A stretch of DNA of 64,000 nt from Rhodococcus sp. Leaf278. GTDB taxonomy: Bacteria > Actinomycetota > Actinomycetes > Mycobacteriales > Mycobacteriaceae. Below the pieces are notes generated by a model. The model was not told the origin of the DNA. It saw only the letters and a list, made by a program, of their open reading frames with translations, and searched no databases. Made by a program: the position numbers and the translations under genes. Position 1 is the first letter of the stretch, and every line of letters begins with the position of its first letter. Positions 17,715-28,913 of this stretch are shown one piece after another. The stretch lies in assembly GCF_001426085.1 (NCBI RefSeq), contig NZ_LMRR01000005.1, positions 116,389 to 180,388 of the forward strand, in the 5' to 3' direction.

Positions 17715-18349
17715 ATCGAGACGGCCGATTCCTTGGTCAGCTCGCGGAATTCGGCGTCGGACATGTCCTTGAAGCGGCCGTAGTACGCGCCGGTCGCCTG
17801 GTCGGCAATCACTGCCTGATGAATGGGGAACGCCATCTTCGGAGCCACCGCGCGCAGGAACTCGACGGTCTCGGACAGCTTGGACCACGGTGCGGCCGCG
17901 GGAAGAGCGAGTACGTCGACCTGCTGCTCGGGAACGAACAGTGAGTCACCGGGATGGAACAGCTGGCCCGGGTTCTCGGGAGTACCGAGCAGGTAGCCGG
18001 TGTTGTCGATCTCCGGCAGTTCCGGATGGATGACGGCGTGGGTGCCGCCGACCCCGGTGACCGTGATGCCGCCGACGGTGAATGCATCGCCTGCGGGAGC
18101 TGCAGTCCACCGCTCGCCCAGTTGGCCCGCGGTCATCGGATCGGCATGCAGTGCCGCTCGCGGATTCGCTTCGAGAAGCGCCGGAAGTCGTTGCAAATCG
18201 ACGTGATCCGGGTGCTGATGGGTGACGAGGATGGCATCGAGTCCGGTGATGCCCTCGAACCCGTGGGAGAACGTGCCGGGATCGAACAGCACGGTGGTGC
18301 CGTTGAGTTCGACGAGAACGCAGGAATGTCCGAAGTGTGTCAGCTGCAT
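17711..18349 (-). CDS. MBL-fold metal-dependent hydrolase (UlaG-like)
   Basis: Starting at the ATG giving MQLTHFGHSCVLVEL, the 212-residue protein shows the metallo-beta-lactamase motif as H44-Q-H46-P-D48-H49, a later GGTHAVIHPE and HPGDSLFVP. This is the pattern of UlaG-like hydrolases, which lack the long insertions of glyoxalase II or RNase Z. It likely binds two metal ions and cleaves a phosphoester or lactone, but the substrate is unknown. The frame is open 44 codons further upstream into purS; that extension is discounted because the family starts at this Met. Confidence 0.85.
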   Translation of the reverse strand: MQLTHFGHSCVLVELNGTTVLFDPGTFSHGFEGITGLDAILVTHQHPDHVDLQRLPALLEANPRAALHADPMTAGQLGERWTAAPAGDAFTVGGITVTGVGGTHAVIHPELPEIDNTGYLLGTPENPGQLFHPGDSLFVPEQQVDVLALPAAAPWSKLSETVEFLRAVAPKMAFPIHQAVIADQATGAYYGRFKDMSDAEFRELTKESAVSI

Positions 18350-18449
18350 GGACTCCACAGTAAGCGCGGTTTCGCGCCTCCCGCCAGGGCTGCGTAGACT
18401 CCCACCTGCCGGTAACTGTCTTGCTGTACGTATTTCAAGGAGCGCTTTC

Positions 18450-18701
18450 GTGGCCCGAGTCGTTGTCGATGTCATGCCCAAGGCCGAGATTCTCGATCCG
18501 CAGGGTCAAGCGATCGCGGGCGCGCTGGGCCGTCTGGGTATCTCCGGTGTATCCGACGTGCGACAGGGCAAGCGTTTCGAGCTCGAGGTCGACGACTCCG
18601 TGGACGACGCCGAGCTGGAGAAGATCGCAGAATCACTGCTGGCAAACACGGTCATCGAAGACTGGACGGTCACTCGTGTGTCGGTAGAGCCCGCCGCATG
18701 A
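18450..18701 (+). CDS. purS: Phosphoribosylformylglycinamidine synthase subunit PurS
   Basis: PurS is the small bridging subunit of the three-part FGAM synthase with PurL and PurQ. The 83-residue product begins [20 protein letters not shown], has [17 protein letters not shown] and ends with a helix carrying LANTVIEDW, all conserved. Start is GTG at 18450, with AAGGAG eight bases upstream. The TGA overlaps the purQ ATG, so the two subunits are co-translated. The large subunit gene purL is 5 kb further on. Confidence 0.95.
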   Translation: MARVVVDVMPKAEILDPQGQAIAGALGRLGISGVSDVRQGKRFELEVDDSVDDAELEKIAESLLANTVIEDWTVTRVSVEPAA

Positions 18702-19375
18702 GCGCCCGTATCGGAGTCATCACCTTCCCCGGGACCCTCGACGACGTCGACGCCTCCCGCGCAGTCACCCTCGCCGGCGGAGAAGCCGTCAGCCTGTGGC
18801 ACGCCGACGCCGACCTGAAGAACGTCGACGCCATCGTCGTCCCCGGCGGATTCTCCTACGGCGACTACCTGCGGGCCGGCGCAATCGCACGCTTCGCTCC
18901 CGTGATGGAGTCCGTCGTGAAGGCAGCCGAGGGCGGTATGCCGGTTCTCGGGATCTGCAACGGCTTTCAGGTGCTCTGCGAGGTGGGGCTGCTACCCGGT
19001 GCGCTCACCCGCAACGAAGGCCTGCACTTCGTCTGCCGTGATCAATGGCTGGCAGTGGAGAACACCGACACCGCGTGGTCGTCGCGATACGAGCCCGGTG
19101 CCGAGATTCTGATCCCGGTCAAGAATGCCGAGGGAAGATTCCAAGCACCGCAGAACGTGCTCGACGAGCTCGAGGGCGAGGGTCGCGTCGTGTTCCGCTA
19201 CAGCGGTACCAACCCGAACGGATCGCAGCGGGGGATCGCCGGCATCTCCTCGGCCAACGGTCGGGTCGTCGGTCTGATGCCGCACCCCGAACACGCCACC
19301 GAGCCGCTGACCGGGCCGAGCGACGACGGCCTGGGCATCTTCTATTCGGCACTGGACACGATCGTCAACGCCTGA
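18698..19375 (+). CDS. purQ: Phosphoribosylformylglycinamidine synthase subunit PurQ
   Basis: PurQ is the class I glutamine amidotransferase subunit that supplies ammonia to PurL. The 225-residue product has the oxyanion-strand motif [19 protein letters not shown], the nucleophile Cys87 in [13 protein letters not shown], and the His196/Glu198 pair in LMPHPEH. It overlaps purS by four bases (ATGA). A VOC-protein gene follows after 34 bases. Confidence 0.97.
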   Translation: MSARIGVITFPGTLDDVDASRAVTLAGGEAVSLWHADADLKNVDAIVVPGGFSYGDYLRAGAIARFAPVMESVVKAAEGGMPVLGICNGFQVLCEVGLLPGALTRNEGLHFVCRDQWLAVENTDTAWSSRYEPGAEILIPVKNAEGRFQAPQNVLDELEGEGRVVFRYSGTNPNGSQRGIAGISSANGRVVGLMPHPEHATEPLTGPSDDGLGIFYSALDTIVNA

Positions 19376-19409
19376 GTTTCATGTCGGTGGCCGCGGCTAC
19401 TGTGCCGCC

Positions 19410-19760
19410 ATGACACTGACGCTGGGCATGATCACGTTCGACACCACCGATCCGGGACCGCTCGCACGCTGGTGGGCGGCGCAGGTCGATGGGTCGATCG
19501 TAGAGGAGAACGACGGCTGGTTCTACGTCGTCGAACTCGCTGCGACACCGTATCGATTGGCGTTTCAGAAGATCGACGACCCGACTCCCGGAAAGAACCG
19601 TATCCACCTCGACATGACGACCGCGAACCTCGACGGTGAGGTTGCGCGCCTGGTCGAAGCCGGTGCAAGCGAGGTTGCGCAACACGCCATGGGCGACTTT
19701 CGCTGGGTGACGCTGAGCGACCCCGACGGCAACGTGTTCTGCGTGTCCGGTTCGCACTGA
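19410..19760 (+). CDS. VOC-family (glyoxalase/bleomycin-resistance fold) protein
   Basis: The 116-residue protein is a single VOC domain: MITFDTTDPGPLARWWAAQ at the start, RIHLDMTTANLDGEVARLVEAGA in the middle, and WVTLSDPDGNVFCVSGSH at the end. His and Asp/Glu residues on these strands may bind a metal, but the substrate is unknown. A VOC gene occurs in the same neighbourhood (Rv0801) in M. tuberculosis as I recall. It is likely co-transcribed with purQ. Confidence 0.85.
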   Translation: MTLTLGMITFDTTDPGPLARWWAAQVDGSIVEENDGWFYVVELAATPYRLAFQKIDDPTPGKNRIHLDMTTANLDGEVARLVEAGASEVAQHAMGDFRWVTLSDPDGNVFCVSGSH

Positions 19761-19767
19761 GCGCCGA

Positions 19768-20097
19768 ATGCCGGCTCAGGCATGGGTGACTCTCGTGGTC
19801 GGTGTACTCGCCGTCGTCGGAGTCGCTCTCACCATTCGTCAGCGCACCGTTGCCGATAAACGGGCCCAGGCCTGGCAGCGGATCGCCTGGTGCCTCGACC
19901 ACACCGTCAGCGACAGTGATGATGAAGCGGAGCTCGGCTGGGACGTCTTTGCGACGGTCACCGACTCCCCGCTCATCACCAGCGCCGAACGCAAGGTGCT
20001 GCTGGCCGTGGCGGGCCGATCTGCACGTCGCGCACTGGCACAACCGCACGAAACCGAGGACACTGACGGTGAGAGCGAGCAGGAGGACCCGCGATGA
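19768..20097 (+). CDS. Small membrane-anchored protein of unknown function
   Basis: This 109-residue protein is not recognised. It has one N-terminal membrane segment (AWVTLVVGVLAVVGVALTI), then basic RQRTVADKRAQAWQRIAWCLDHT, an acidic patch, a helix with SAERKVLLAVAGRSARRAL, and a very acidic Glu/Asp tail. The cytoplasmic helix with a conserved-looking WQRI.W motif suggests a docking part. Start ATG at 19768, seven bases after the VOC stop. Its TGA overlaps the ATG of a 53-residue gene, indicating a two-gene unit. Confidence 0.65.
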   Translation: MPAQAWVTLVVGVLAVVGVALTIRQRTVADKRAQAWQRIAWCLDHTVSDSDDEAELGWDVFATVTDSPLITSAERKVLLAVAGRSARRALAQPHETEDTDGESEQEDPR

Positions 20098-20255
20098 CCA
20101 GTACCGACGCACGCAACATCAAAGCACCACGGCCGACGGTCGCCGCTGCCGCTGCCCGCGCATACATCACCATGGCCGAACGCGATCATCAACCCGTACC
20201 CGACTGGATTCGCGACGCCGCAGCGGGACGGCCGACCACCCCGCCGCCCGAATAG
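20094..20255 (+). CDS. 53-residue hypothetical protein coupled to the small membrane protein
   Basis: The ATG overlaps the previous stop as ATGA and is preceded by a perfect AGGAGG seven bases away, strong evidence that this short frame is translated. The product begins MTSTDARNIKAPRPTVAAA, has an Ala-rich helix ARAYITMAERD, then PVPDWIRDAAAGRPTTPPPE. There is no signal or membrane segment. The function is unknown; with its partner it may form a small membrane-associated complex. Confidence 0.6.
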   Translation: MTSTDARNIKAPRPTVAAAAARAYITMAERDHQPVPDWIRDAAAGRPTTPPPE

Positions 20256-20280
20256 CGGGTCTACCGGCACGTGATCGCGG

Positions 20281-21171
20281 TCAGGCCGCGCGCGCTCGCA
20301 ACTCCGTCAAGGTTGAGGCGAAGATGCCCGTTGGCCCGTGCGATACGTCGCAGTACTCGCCGTCTCGCCAGAAGAACACCGAGCGCGACAGTGGGCTCGG
20401 CGTGTCACGAGTGAACATATCTGCCAGATCGGCGAGCTCGGCTGCGGCCGCGAGCGCCACATCGGCGTTGCGCGGCCGGTGAAAAATGAACTCGTAGGCA
20501 TTGGGAACGACAAACAATACGCCGTACAGACACTCGCCGAGGTGTGTGGAGATCAGCGTGGTCATGTCGGCAACCTTCGACGCGAGGTAGATCGAATCGC
20601 CGCTGAGGACCTCGATGTCGATGCTGTTTCTGCTGAGGATTCGGCCGTCCTCGAACTTCAGCGCTGCGGTGTTTCTTCGGCCGGCAGCCCAGGCGGCGTT
20701 CATGTCTCGGCCGACGAGATGCCGATCGGCGAGCGTCAGCGCTCGATTAGGAGACGATAGGTTCAGTACACGTCTGGGTGCGTCCGGTGCGTCGAGCAGC
20801 GGGACCGAGTAGTCGTATTCCGCCATTGCTTCGAGTGCGGACGGTGGGACGATGCGCTCGCGCAACCTCGAGTGGAACTCGTCGTCCGGCAACGAGGTGA
20901 TGAACGTCGGGTCGGCTTCGCGCATCACCTCGATCATGACGTCGACATGGCCGTCGATGATGCTGTCCCACGCCGATCTGCTTGCCCCCGAGCATCGGGC
21001 GAAGAGGTTCTCCAGTGGAAAGTGCGGGCCTGATCCCGCCGCCAATGTTGTTGCATCCTTGCGGTGAACCACCACCCCGCGCTTTCGGAATGCTTCGATC
21101 GTCTTCATCCGCACGATCGCGAATGTCGTTGCGTGAACTGCGCCGTAGTTCGGCAAGGACTGAAATTTCAT
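20281..21171 (-). CDS. Hypothetical protein, possibly DUF1444-like
   Basis: The 296-residue protein starts at an ATG preceded by GGGGGA and begins [19 protein letters not shown]. No catalytic motif is recognised. The run of conserved-looking segments ([62 protein letters not shown]) and the predicted alternating strands and helices are loosely like DUF1444/YtpQ proteins, but that is a guess. There is no signal peptide or membrane segment. The frame extends 81 codons further upstream over the aminopeptidase start and is discounted. It diverges from the aminopeptidase gene. Confidence 0.6.
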   Translation of the reverse strand: MKFQSLPNYGAVHATTFAIVRMKTIEAFRKRGVVVHRKDATTLAAGSGPHFPLENLFARCSGASRSAWDSIIDGHVDVMIEVMREADPTFITSLPDDEFHSRLRERIVPPSALEAMAEYDYSVPLLDAPDAPRRVLNLSSPNRALTLADRHLVGRDMNAAWAAGRRNTAALKFEDGRILSRNSIDIEVLSGDSIYLASKVADMTTLISTHLGECLYGVLFVVPNAYEFIFHRPRNADVALAAAAELADLADMFTRDTPSPLSRSVFFWRDGEYCDVSHGPTGIFASTLTELRARAA

Positions 21172-21236
21172 GGTGTTCCCCCGAGTCGGTGTGTGCTCTT
21201 GATGCGTTCGACGCGGTGGCTGCCACAATGGTTCCC

Positions 21237-22535
21237 ATGTCGTCCAACGCTTCTGCAACCGGTCTCTGCAACTTCGTCGACGTGTCGCCGTCGCCATTCC
21301 ACGTCTGCAACACGGTTTCGGTGCAGCTCGAGGAGGCCGGTTTCGTCCAGCTCGACGAGATCGACGCCTGGCCGACCGAACCAGGTCGCTACTACCTGAT
21401 CCGCGGAGGTTCACTCGTCGCCTGGAGTACCGAGACGGGCAATTCGGGTCGTTCCGCAGGCTCCACTCCTGAGGGCCCGTTCCGCATCGTCGGCGGGCAC
21501 ACCGACAGCCCGAACCTCCGCGTGAAGCAGCATCCCGATCTGCAATCCGCAGGCTGGCAGATGGTGGGTCTCGAACCGTACGGCGGCGCGTGGCTCAACT
21601 CCTGGCTCGACCGCGATCTTGGTATCTCCGGCCGGCTGAGTGTGCGTGACGGCAACGCTGCGCGCGAAGTGCTCGTCAAGGTGGACGAGCCGATTCTGCG
21701 AGTCCCGCAGCTGGCGATCCACCTGTCCGAGGACCGCAAGGGTGTCACTCTGGACCCGCAACGGCACGTCAATGCCATTTGGGGCGTGGGTAATTCGCCG
21801 AAGTCTTTCATCGCCTACGTCGCCGAGAGAGAAGGCGTCGACCCGCATTCGGTTCTGGGTTGGGAACTGATGACCCACGACCTCGCACCCAGCGCCATCG
21901 TGGGCGTCGAGTCCGAGCTGGTCAGTGCGCCGCGTCTGGACAATCAGGGTACCTGTTACGCCGGGACCCAGGCTTTGCTTGCAGCAGTGGATAATCCGAC
22001 CGATGTCACGCCCGTGCTGGCCCTGTTCGATCACGAGGAAGTCGGCAGCATGTCGGATCGCGGTGCGTTCTCGGATCTGCTGAACACCGTGCTCGAGCGC
22101 ATCGTGCTCGGACGCGGCGGTGGCCGGGAGGAGTTCCTGCGCACGATGGCCGGATCCATCTGTGCCTCAGGCGATATGGCGCACGCGACGCACCCCAATT
22201 ACCCGGACCGGCACGAGCCGGCACATCGCATCGAGCTCGGCGGGGGACCGGTGCTCAAAGTCAACCAGAACCTCCGCTATGCAACGGATTCCGCGGGTGC
22301 AGGTGCATTCGCACTCGCCTGCGATCAGGCCGGAGTTCCGTTGCAGCGCTACGTACATCGTGCGGACCTGCCTTGCGGATCGACCATCGGGCCGATCACC
22401 GCGTCACGCACGGGGTTGTCGACAGTGGACGTCGGCGCAGCGCAGTTGGCCATGCACTCGTCGCGAGAGTTGATGGGAGCCGCCGACGTGAAGTCCTACG
22501 CCGACGCGCTGGCGGCCTTCCTCGCCCCTGCCTGA
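21237..22535 (+). CDS. pepC: M18 family aminopeptidase
   Basis: The 432-residue product is an M18 (aspartyl aminopeptidase type) metallopeptidase. It begins [18 protein letters not shown], with metal and catalytic motifs [12 protein letters not shown] (His ligand and Asp), [11 protein letters not shown] (bridging Asp), FDHEEVGS (Glu base and ligand), [22 protein letters not shown] and the final His in [12 protein letters not shown]. These cytoplasmic zinc enzymes form dodecamers and remove N-terminal residues from short peptides. Start ATG at 21237; an ATG nine bases earlier is possible. The homologue near purL in M. tuberculosis is pepC (Rv0800), consistent with the backbone order. Confidence 0.92.
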   Translation: MSSNASATGLCNFVDVSPSPFHVCNTVSVQLEEAGFVQLDEIDAWPTEPGRYYLIRGGSLVAWSTETGNSGRSAGSTPEGPFRIVGGHTDSPNLRVKQHPDLQSAGWQMVGLEPYGGAWLNSWLDRDLGISGRLSVRDGNAAREVLVKVDEPILRVPQLAIHLSEDRKGVTLDPQRHVNAIWGVGNSPKSFIAYVAEREGVDPHSVLGWELMTHDLAPSAIVGVESELVSAPRLDNQGTCYAGTQALLAAVDNPTDVTPVLALFDHEEVGSMSDRGAFSDLLNTVLERIVLGRGGGREEFLRTMAGSICASGDMAHATHPNYPDRHEPAHRIELGGGPVLKVNQNLRYATDSAGAGAFALACDQAGVPLQRYVHRADLPCGSTIGPITASRTGLSTVDVGAAQLAMHSSRELMGAADVKSYADALAAFLAPA

Positions 22536-22549
22536 GCCCGTTCAGTCCG

Positions 22550-22653
22550 TCGCAAACGCGCGCGCATTCGTCAGGTGCGCAGAGTTTCGTGCCCGATTCC
22601 GGGGCAATTCGGCTCGCGTCTGGCAAACGCGAGCGTTTGCCAGATCCGGGGGG
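22550..22653. repeat. Intergenic repeat, copy 1, with 12-bp hairpin
   Basis: A 104-base unit from TCGCAAACGCGCGCGCATTC to AGATCCGGGGG is repeated 161 bases later with few differences. Near its right end TCTGGCAAACGC (22619-22630) and its exact complement (22633-22644) make a 12-bp stem with a two-base loop GA. It occupies the gap between the convergent aminopeptidase and phosphorylase genes. It has no plausible gene in it; the Arg/Cys-rich frames across it are by-products of base composition. Confidence 0.85.
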
Positions 22654-22710
22654 CGGACGTCGAATGTCGGTGCGCCTTGGACCGCGGAGCTCGTGATCAT
22701 CGTTCGGCAA

Positions 22711-22816
22711 TCGCAAACGCGCGCGCATTCGTCAGGTGCGCGGAGTTTCGTGCCCGATTCCGGGGCTATTCGGCTCGCGTCTGGCAAACGCGAGCGCGTT
22801 TGCGAGATCCGGGGGG
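22711..22816. repeat. Intergenic repeat, copy 2, with variant hairpin
   Basis: This 106-base copy differs from copy 1 by three substitutions and a two-base insertion. The hairpin persists in changed form: GCAAACGCG, AG, CGCGTTTGC is a perfect nine-bp stem, extended by TCT/AGA after one G-G mismatch (22780-22807). The insertion lies inside the stem yet preserves pairing, which suggests that the fold matters. It could also act as terminator for the flanking convergent genes. Confidence 0.85.
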
Positions 22817-22828
22817 TGGGCCGAAAAC

Positions 22829-23668
22829 CTAGACCGGATCGAGTTGCAGGCACGCATCCGCCGCAAGCCAGAACAACTGTTCGCGCACTGTTGTCGCCTT
22901 GGTCCAACCGCGGTGATCCCAGTCGGCGGCCAGGGAATCGCCCGCGTACAGCAGTTGCGCGAATCGCACCCCGCGGAACTGGGCAACGGCGCAGAAGGCC
23001 GAGGCTTCCATGTCGACGGTTCGGCAGCCCTCCTCGACACGGCGGGAAACGCGGGCACGGGTCTCCCGGTAGAGCGCATCCGTCGTCCAGGATCGGCCGG
23101 TGACGAAGTCGACTCCAGCGTCGGTCAGTACGGACTGCAGCACGGCCACGCCTGCCGGATCGGCGTCGACCACCCGTCCCGGCGGCAGGTAGTGGAACGA
23201 GGTGCCCTCGTCGCGAAGGGCGCTGTCGACCACCATGACGTGTCCCATGCCGAGGTCGTCGGAGAGTGCTCCCGCGCCGCCGACGGCCACGAACTGTGTG
23301 CAGCCCATAGCTATGGCTTCTTCGAGGAACAGTGCGGCCAGTGGCGCTCCGACGCCGGGATGGAAGACGGCGAGCTTCTGTCCGCCTCGTTCGATCTCGT
23401 AGACGGGATGTTCGCCGTGCTCGGAGCGCATGATCGAGACGACTCGGGCGTCGCCCTTCGCGCAGATGCTCTCGATCACCTCGGAGAAGAAACAGACGAC
23501 GGCTTTCGGCGGAACGTCGACTCCCTTGGCCACCATCGACGGGTCGATGACGCCCGTTTCGTCCAGATCGTCCTCGGTCAGTGCGATGTCCATCAGGTGA
23601 TGTTCGCACGAGGCCGAACCGTCCGATGCCGTACATGTCGGCAGCACCTTATAGACTTCCCCTGGCAT
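22829..23668 (-). CDS. Nucleoside phosphorylase (PNP/UDP family)
   Basis: The 279-residue protein has the nucleoside phosphorylase fold: a phosphate-side strand with [11 protein letters not shown], the glycine-rich [22 protein letters not shown], then [16 protein letters not shown] and the ribose-binding Glu in TVDMEASAF. It splits a purine or pyrimidine nucleoside with phosphate, or acts as a related nucleotidase; the base cannot be decided. The ATG at 23668 has GGAG upstream and gives [10 protein letters not shown]; longer frames run into purL. It diverges from purL with a 28-base gap, so salvage and synthesis may share a control region. Confidence 0.85.
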   Translation of the reverse strand: MPGEVYKVLPTCTASDGSASCEHHLMDIALTEDDLDETGVIDPSMVAKGVDVPPKAVVCFFSEVIESICAKGDARVVSIMRSEHGEHPVYEIERGGQKLAVFHPGVGAPLAALFLEEAIAMGCTQFVAVGGAGALSDDLGMGHVMVVDSALRDEGTSFHYLPPGRVVDADPAGVAVLQSVLTDAGVDFVTGRSWTTDALYRETRARVSRRVEEGCRTVDMEASAFCAVAQFRGVRFAQLLYAGDSLAADWDHRGWTKATTVREQLFWLAADACLQLDPV

Positions 23669-23696
23669 TTCGCTCCATCGAAGGGACCTATTCCTC

Positions 23697-25988
<2,292 letters not shown>

Positions 25989-25993
25989 CCGAG

Positions 25994-27817
25994 GTGGGGG
26001 GACAGACATCGGTCGGGGAGCAGGCATCGAAGCGGCACGACAGAGAAGTCGACGCCGAACTCGAGCAGGATCAGCATCATCGGTACCACCTGCCGAACCT
26101 GGAATTCTCGGTTCCCTCACCCGACAAGCATCCGTTCGTCATGTGGGCGTGGGGCCTGTTGCGCCTCGACTTCACCGGAATCGCCTTCAGCGCGTTGTTC
26201 TTCTGCTGGTCGCTCACGCCGTCCCTGCTCCCGCGTGGATGGCTGTTCCAGGGCATCATCGGCGGAATCAACGCGGCCATCGGTTACGCGTTCGGCGTAG
26301 CTGTCGGATGGGCAGTCGCTCGATGGTGGCTCGCCTCGCGGTCGTGGTGGCCGTTGCCCCGCAAGGTCGAACTCGCCGTCAAGGTTGCGGTACCCGTCCT
26401 GGCCGTCGCCGCATCGATGGTCATGCTGGCGATCTCGGCGCAGTGGCAGCGCGAGCTCGCCGCGTTGATGGACGCCGAGGGCACCACCACAACGGGTTAC
26501 CTGCGCACCGGTGCGCTCAGCATTGCCATTGCGGCGCTGCTGATTTCGTTGTCGCGGGTGTTGCGCGACCTCGTTCGGCTGCTCGCCCGTCAGATCAACC
26601 GCGTCGTGAAGATGCCCCGCGAAGTGGCCAACGCACTCGGGGTCGTCGTTCTCGTCGTGTTGTCCGTCGCTCTGGTTCAGGGCGTGCTGCTGCGTGCGGT
26701 CTCGGCGGTCACCAATTCGGCATTCAGTCTGCAGAACGACGAAACTCGGGACGGGGCAGAACAACCCGTCGCCGACGAGCGATCCGGCAGCCCGGACTCG
26801 TTGGCTCCCTGGGACACCCTGGGTTTCGAGGGTCGTAACTTCGTCTCCAGCGGTCTGCGCGCCGACGAGATGGAACGAGCCACGGGCCGTCCGAGCCTCG
26901 AGCCCATCAGGGCATACGCGGGATTGGAAACCGCGGAGACCCAGGACGAACGGCTCGACATCGTGGTGGCCGAACTCGAACGCACCGGGGCCTTCCAGCG
27001 CAAAGCCCTCATCGTCGTTCCGACCACGGGCACCGGTTGGGTCAATCCCACCGCCATCGAAGCGGAAGAGCTCATGTTCGACGGCGATGTCGCCACCGTC
27101 GCATCGCAGTATTCGTATCTGCCCAGCTGGATCTCGTTCATCGCCGAGGGCGACAAAGCGGCTCAGGCCGGCAAAGCGCTCATCGACAAGGTGCACGATC
27201 GCTGGCTGCAGGAGCCGGAGGCCACGCGCCCCAAGTTCTACGTCTACGGCGAGAGCCTCGGTACCCAGGCGGGCGAGGGTGCCTTCGACGGCTTGGCGGA
27301 CATCAGGGCCACCACCGATGGAGTCCTGTGGGTCGGACCGCCGAACAACAACCGCATCTGGAGTCAGTTCGTCAGCCGACGCGACCCGGGAAGTCCCGAG
27401 GTCCGGCCGGTCTACTCAGAGGGTCTGACGGTGCGCTTCGCCGACAACTCGTCGGGCATCCCGCCGGAGGACCAACCCTGGTACGCACCACGGATCCTCT
27501 ACGTCCAGCACGCGTCGGATCCGGTGGTCTGGTGGTCGCCCGATCTGCTGTTCGAGCGTCCCGACTGGCTGTCCGAACCACCGGGGCCGGACCGACTGCC
27601 CAGCATGCGCTGGTTCCCGGTCGTCACGTTCTGGCAGGTGGCAGCCGACCTGACCAACGCTGCGGGCGTCCCCGACGGACACGGCCACAACTACGGAACC
27701 CTGGTGCTCGACGGCTGGGTCGCCGTTGCCGCGCCCGAGGGCTGGACCGATCGCGACACCGAACGAGTGCGCGGAGTCATGGAGCAATTCGCCGGGCGAG
27801 ACGGTCCCGAGAAGTGA
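25994..27817 (+). CDS. Membrane alpha/beta-hydrolase (Abhydrolase_9 type)
   Basis: The 607-residue protein has an N-terminal hydrophobic domain of about four to five helices (for example GIAFSALFFCWSLTPSLL and VLVVLSVALVQGVLL) and a C-terminal hydrolase. The nucleophile elbow is YGESLGTQAGEGAF, with the later VQHASDPVVWW (Asp) and GHGHNYG (His) likely completing the triad. This is the two-part plan of the Abhydrolase_9 family found in actinobacteria, thought to act on lipids or envelope esters. Start GTG follows purL by five bases. Its stop overlaps the protease start (GTGA), so purL, hydrolase and protease form one run. Confidence 0.78.
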   Translation: MGGQTSVGEQASKRHDREVDAELEQDQHHRYHLPNLEFSVPSPDKHPFVMWAWGLLRLDFTGIAFSALFFCWSLTPSLLPRGWLFQGIIGGINAAIGYAFGVAVGWAVARWWLASRSWWPLPRKVELAVKVAVPVLAVAASMVMLAISAQWQRELAALMDAEGTTTTGYLRTGALSIAIAALLISLSRVLRDLVRLLARQINRVVKMPREVANALGVVVLVVLSVALVQGVLLRAVSAVTNSAFSLQNDETRDGAEQPVADERSGSPDSLAPWDTLGFEGRNFVSSGLRADEMERATGRPSLEPIRAYAGLETAETQDERLDIVVAELERTGAFQRKALIVVPTTGTGWVNPTAIEAEELMFDGDVATVASQYSYLPSWISFIAEGDKAAQAGKALIDKVHDRWLQEPEATRPKFYVYGESLGTQAGEGAFDGLADIRATTDGVLWVGPPNNNRIWSQFVSRRDPGSPEVRPVYSEGLTVRFADNSSGIPPEDQPWYAPRILYVQHASDPVVWWSPDLLFERPDWLSEPPGPDRLPSMRWFPVVTFWQVAADLTNAAGVPDGHGHNYGTLVLDGWVAVAAPEGWTDRDTERVRGVMEQFAGRDGPEK

Positions 27818-28404
27818 AAGCCGCGCTGGCAACCGGACTCGCGACCACGGTGTGGAGTACCTACCTCCTCCCGGCGCTCGGTCTCGATGCCCGTGCGCGG
27901 GCGGTGGCCAATGCCTCGTTCGCAGTGGGTGTGGCTGCACTGTCCCGAACGAGCGCGAACGAGCTCGGTCTGCGCAACGCTGCTGCCGGACTGAAGTGGG
28001 GCGCGGCGGCGTCGGCCGTTCCTGTTCTCGGATCTGCCGTCGTCGCGGCAGTTCCGGCGCTGCGCCGCCGGGTCCGGCCGTCCGATGACGAGCTGGCCGA
28101 GTGGGTGCTGTTTCGCATTCCCGTGGGAACGGTGCTCACCGAGGAGTTGCTGTTCCGCGGTGTCCTCGACGCTGCGTCGCCCACCCTGTCGCCGATCTTC
28201 TTCGGCCTGTGGCACATTCACCCGGCCCGCGCTGCCGGAGACACCGTGGTCGGGACGGTACTGGCGACGACCTCGGCCGGCGTTGTCTTCTCCTGGCTCA
28301 GGGCCCGCAGTGGGAGCGTGCTCGCCCCGGCACTGCTGCACTATTTCCTCAACGCGAGCGGCGCTGTGCTGGCGCGTCTCGCTGCGAACGAGAGGGGTCG
28401 GTAG
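27814..28404 (+). CDS. CPBP family intramembrane metalloprotease
   Basis: The 196-residue membrane protein has the three CPBP (Rce1-like) motifs: E110-E111 with Arg115 in TEELLFRG, His134 in FFGLWHIHP, and HYFLNASG near the C-terminus. These bind the metal within the membrane. Bacterial members process or protect against peptides, or act on prenylated or membrane proteins; the target here is unknown. The GTG start overlaps the preceding hydrolase stop. The next gene starts two bases after its stop. Confidence 0.85.
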   Translation: MKAALATGLATTVWSTYLLPALGLDARARAVANASFAVGVAALSRTSANELGLRNAAAGLKWGAAASAVPVLGSAVVAAVPALRRRVRPSDDELAEWVLFRIPVGTVLTEELLFRGVLDAASPTLSPIFFGLWHIHPARAAGDTVVGTVLATTSAGVVFSWLRARSGSVLAPALLHYFLNASGAVLARLAANERGR

Positions 28405-28406
28405 CA

Positions 28407-28793
28407 GTGCCACCGCACAAGGAAGTCAGTCCCGCCGAGGTGCGCGACGCGGTACTGGCCGTGGCGGAGTGGATCAAGGGTGAGGCGGACAAACCGGCTC
28501 GCGCACAGATCGCCGCGGCGGTACGCACCACCGCCAGAACTCTCGGCCAGAATGCGCCCGGATCCTCGGTGGAGGTGCGGGTACCGCCGTTCGTTGCGGT
28601 GCAGTGCATCGTCGGGCCTCGGCATACTCGGGGAACTCCGCCCAATGTCGTCGAAACCGATGCTCTGACGTGGTTGCAGGTGGTCACCGGAACCCGCGAT
28701 TTCGACGAGGCTCTCGCCGACGGTTCCATCGATGCGTCCGGCAGCAGAGCAGCCGAAGTAGGTCGCTGGCTGCCGCTGCTGTCCATCAGGTGA
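28407..28793 (+). CDS. Sterol carrier family (SCP-like) protein
   Basis: The 128-residue protein starts with GTG (MPPHKEVSPAEVRDAVLAVAEW). Its second half, VEVRVPPFVAVQCIVGPRHTRGTPPNVVETDALTWLQVVTG, resembles the small SCP-like proteins encoded just before purF in mycobacteria (Rv0807 as I recall). It may bind a lipid in the cytoplasm, but no function is established. It lies two bases after the protease gene and 120 bases before purF. Confidence 0.75.
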   Translation: MPPHKEVSPAEVRDAVLAVAEWIKGEADKPARAQIAAAVRTTARTLGQNAPGSSVEVRVPPFVAVQCIVGPRHTRGTPPNVVETDALTWLQVVTGTRDFDEALADGSIDASGSRAAEVGRWLPLLSIR

Positions 28794-28913
28794 CGGAAGC
28801 GAATCGGACACTCGTTCACCTGGTGGGAATCTCCCGTCCACACGATGCGTTGACTCCGGCCGTGTGCCCGTAGACTCAGGCACGGCCCCCCCGCCCCGTC
28901 CCCCAAGGGAGCA

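Noticed and set aside
22550..22816. CRISPR array
   Set aside because: Only two long units, no short regular repeats with unique spacers, and no cas genes.
22542..23636. A 364-codon minus-strand frame across the repeat pair
   Set aside because: It overlaps the well-supported nucleoside phosphorylase in a different frame, and the repeated peptide simply mirrors the DNA repeat.
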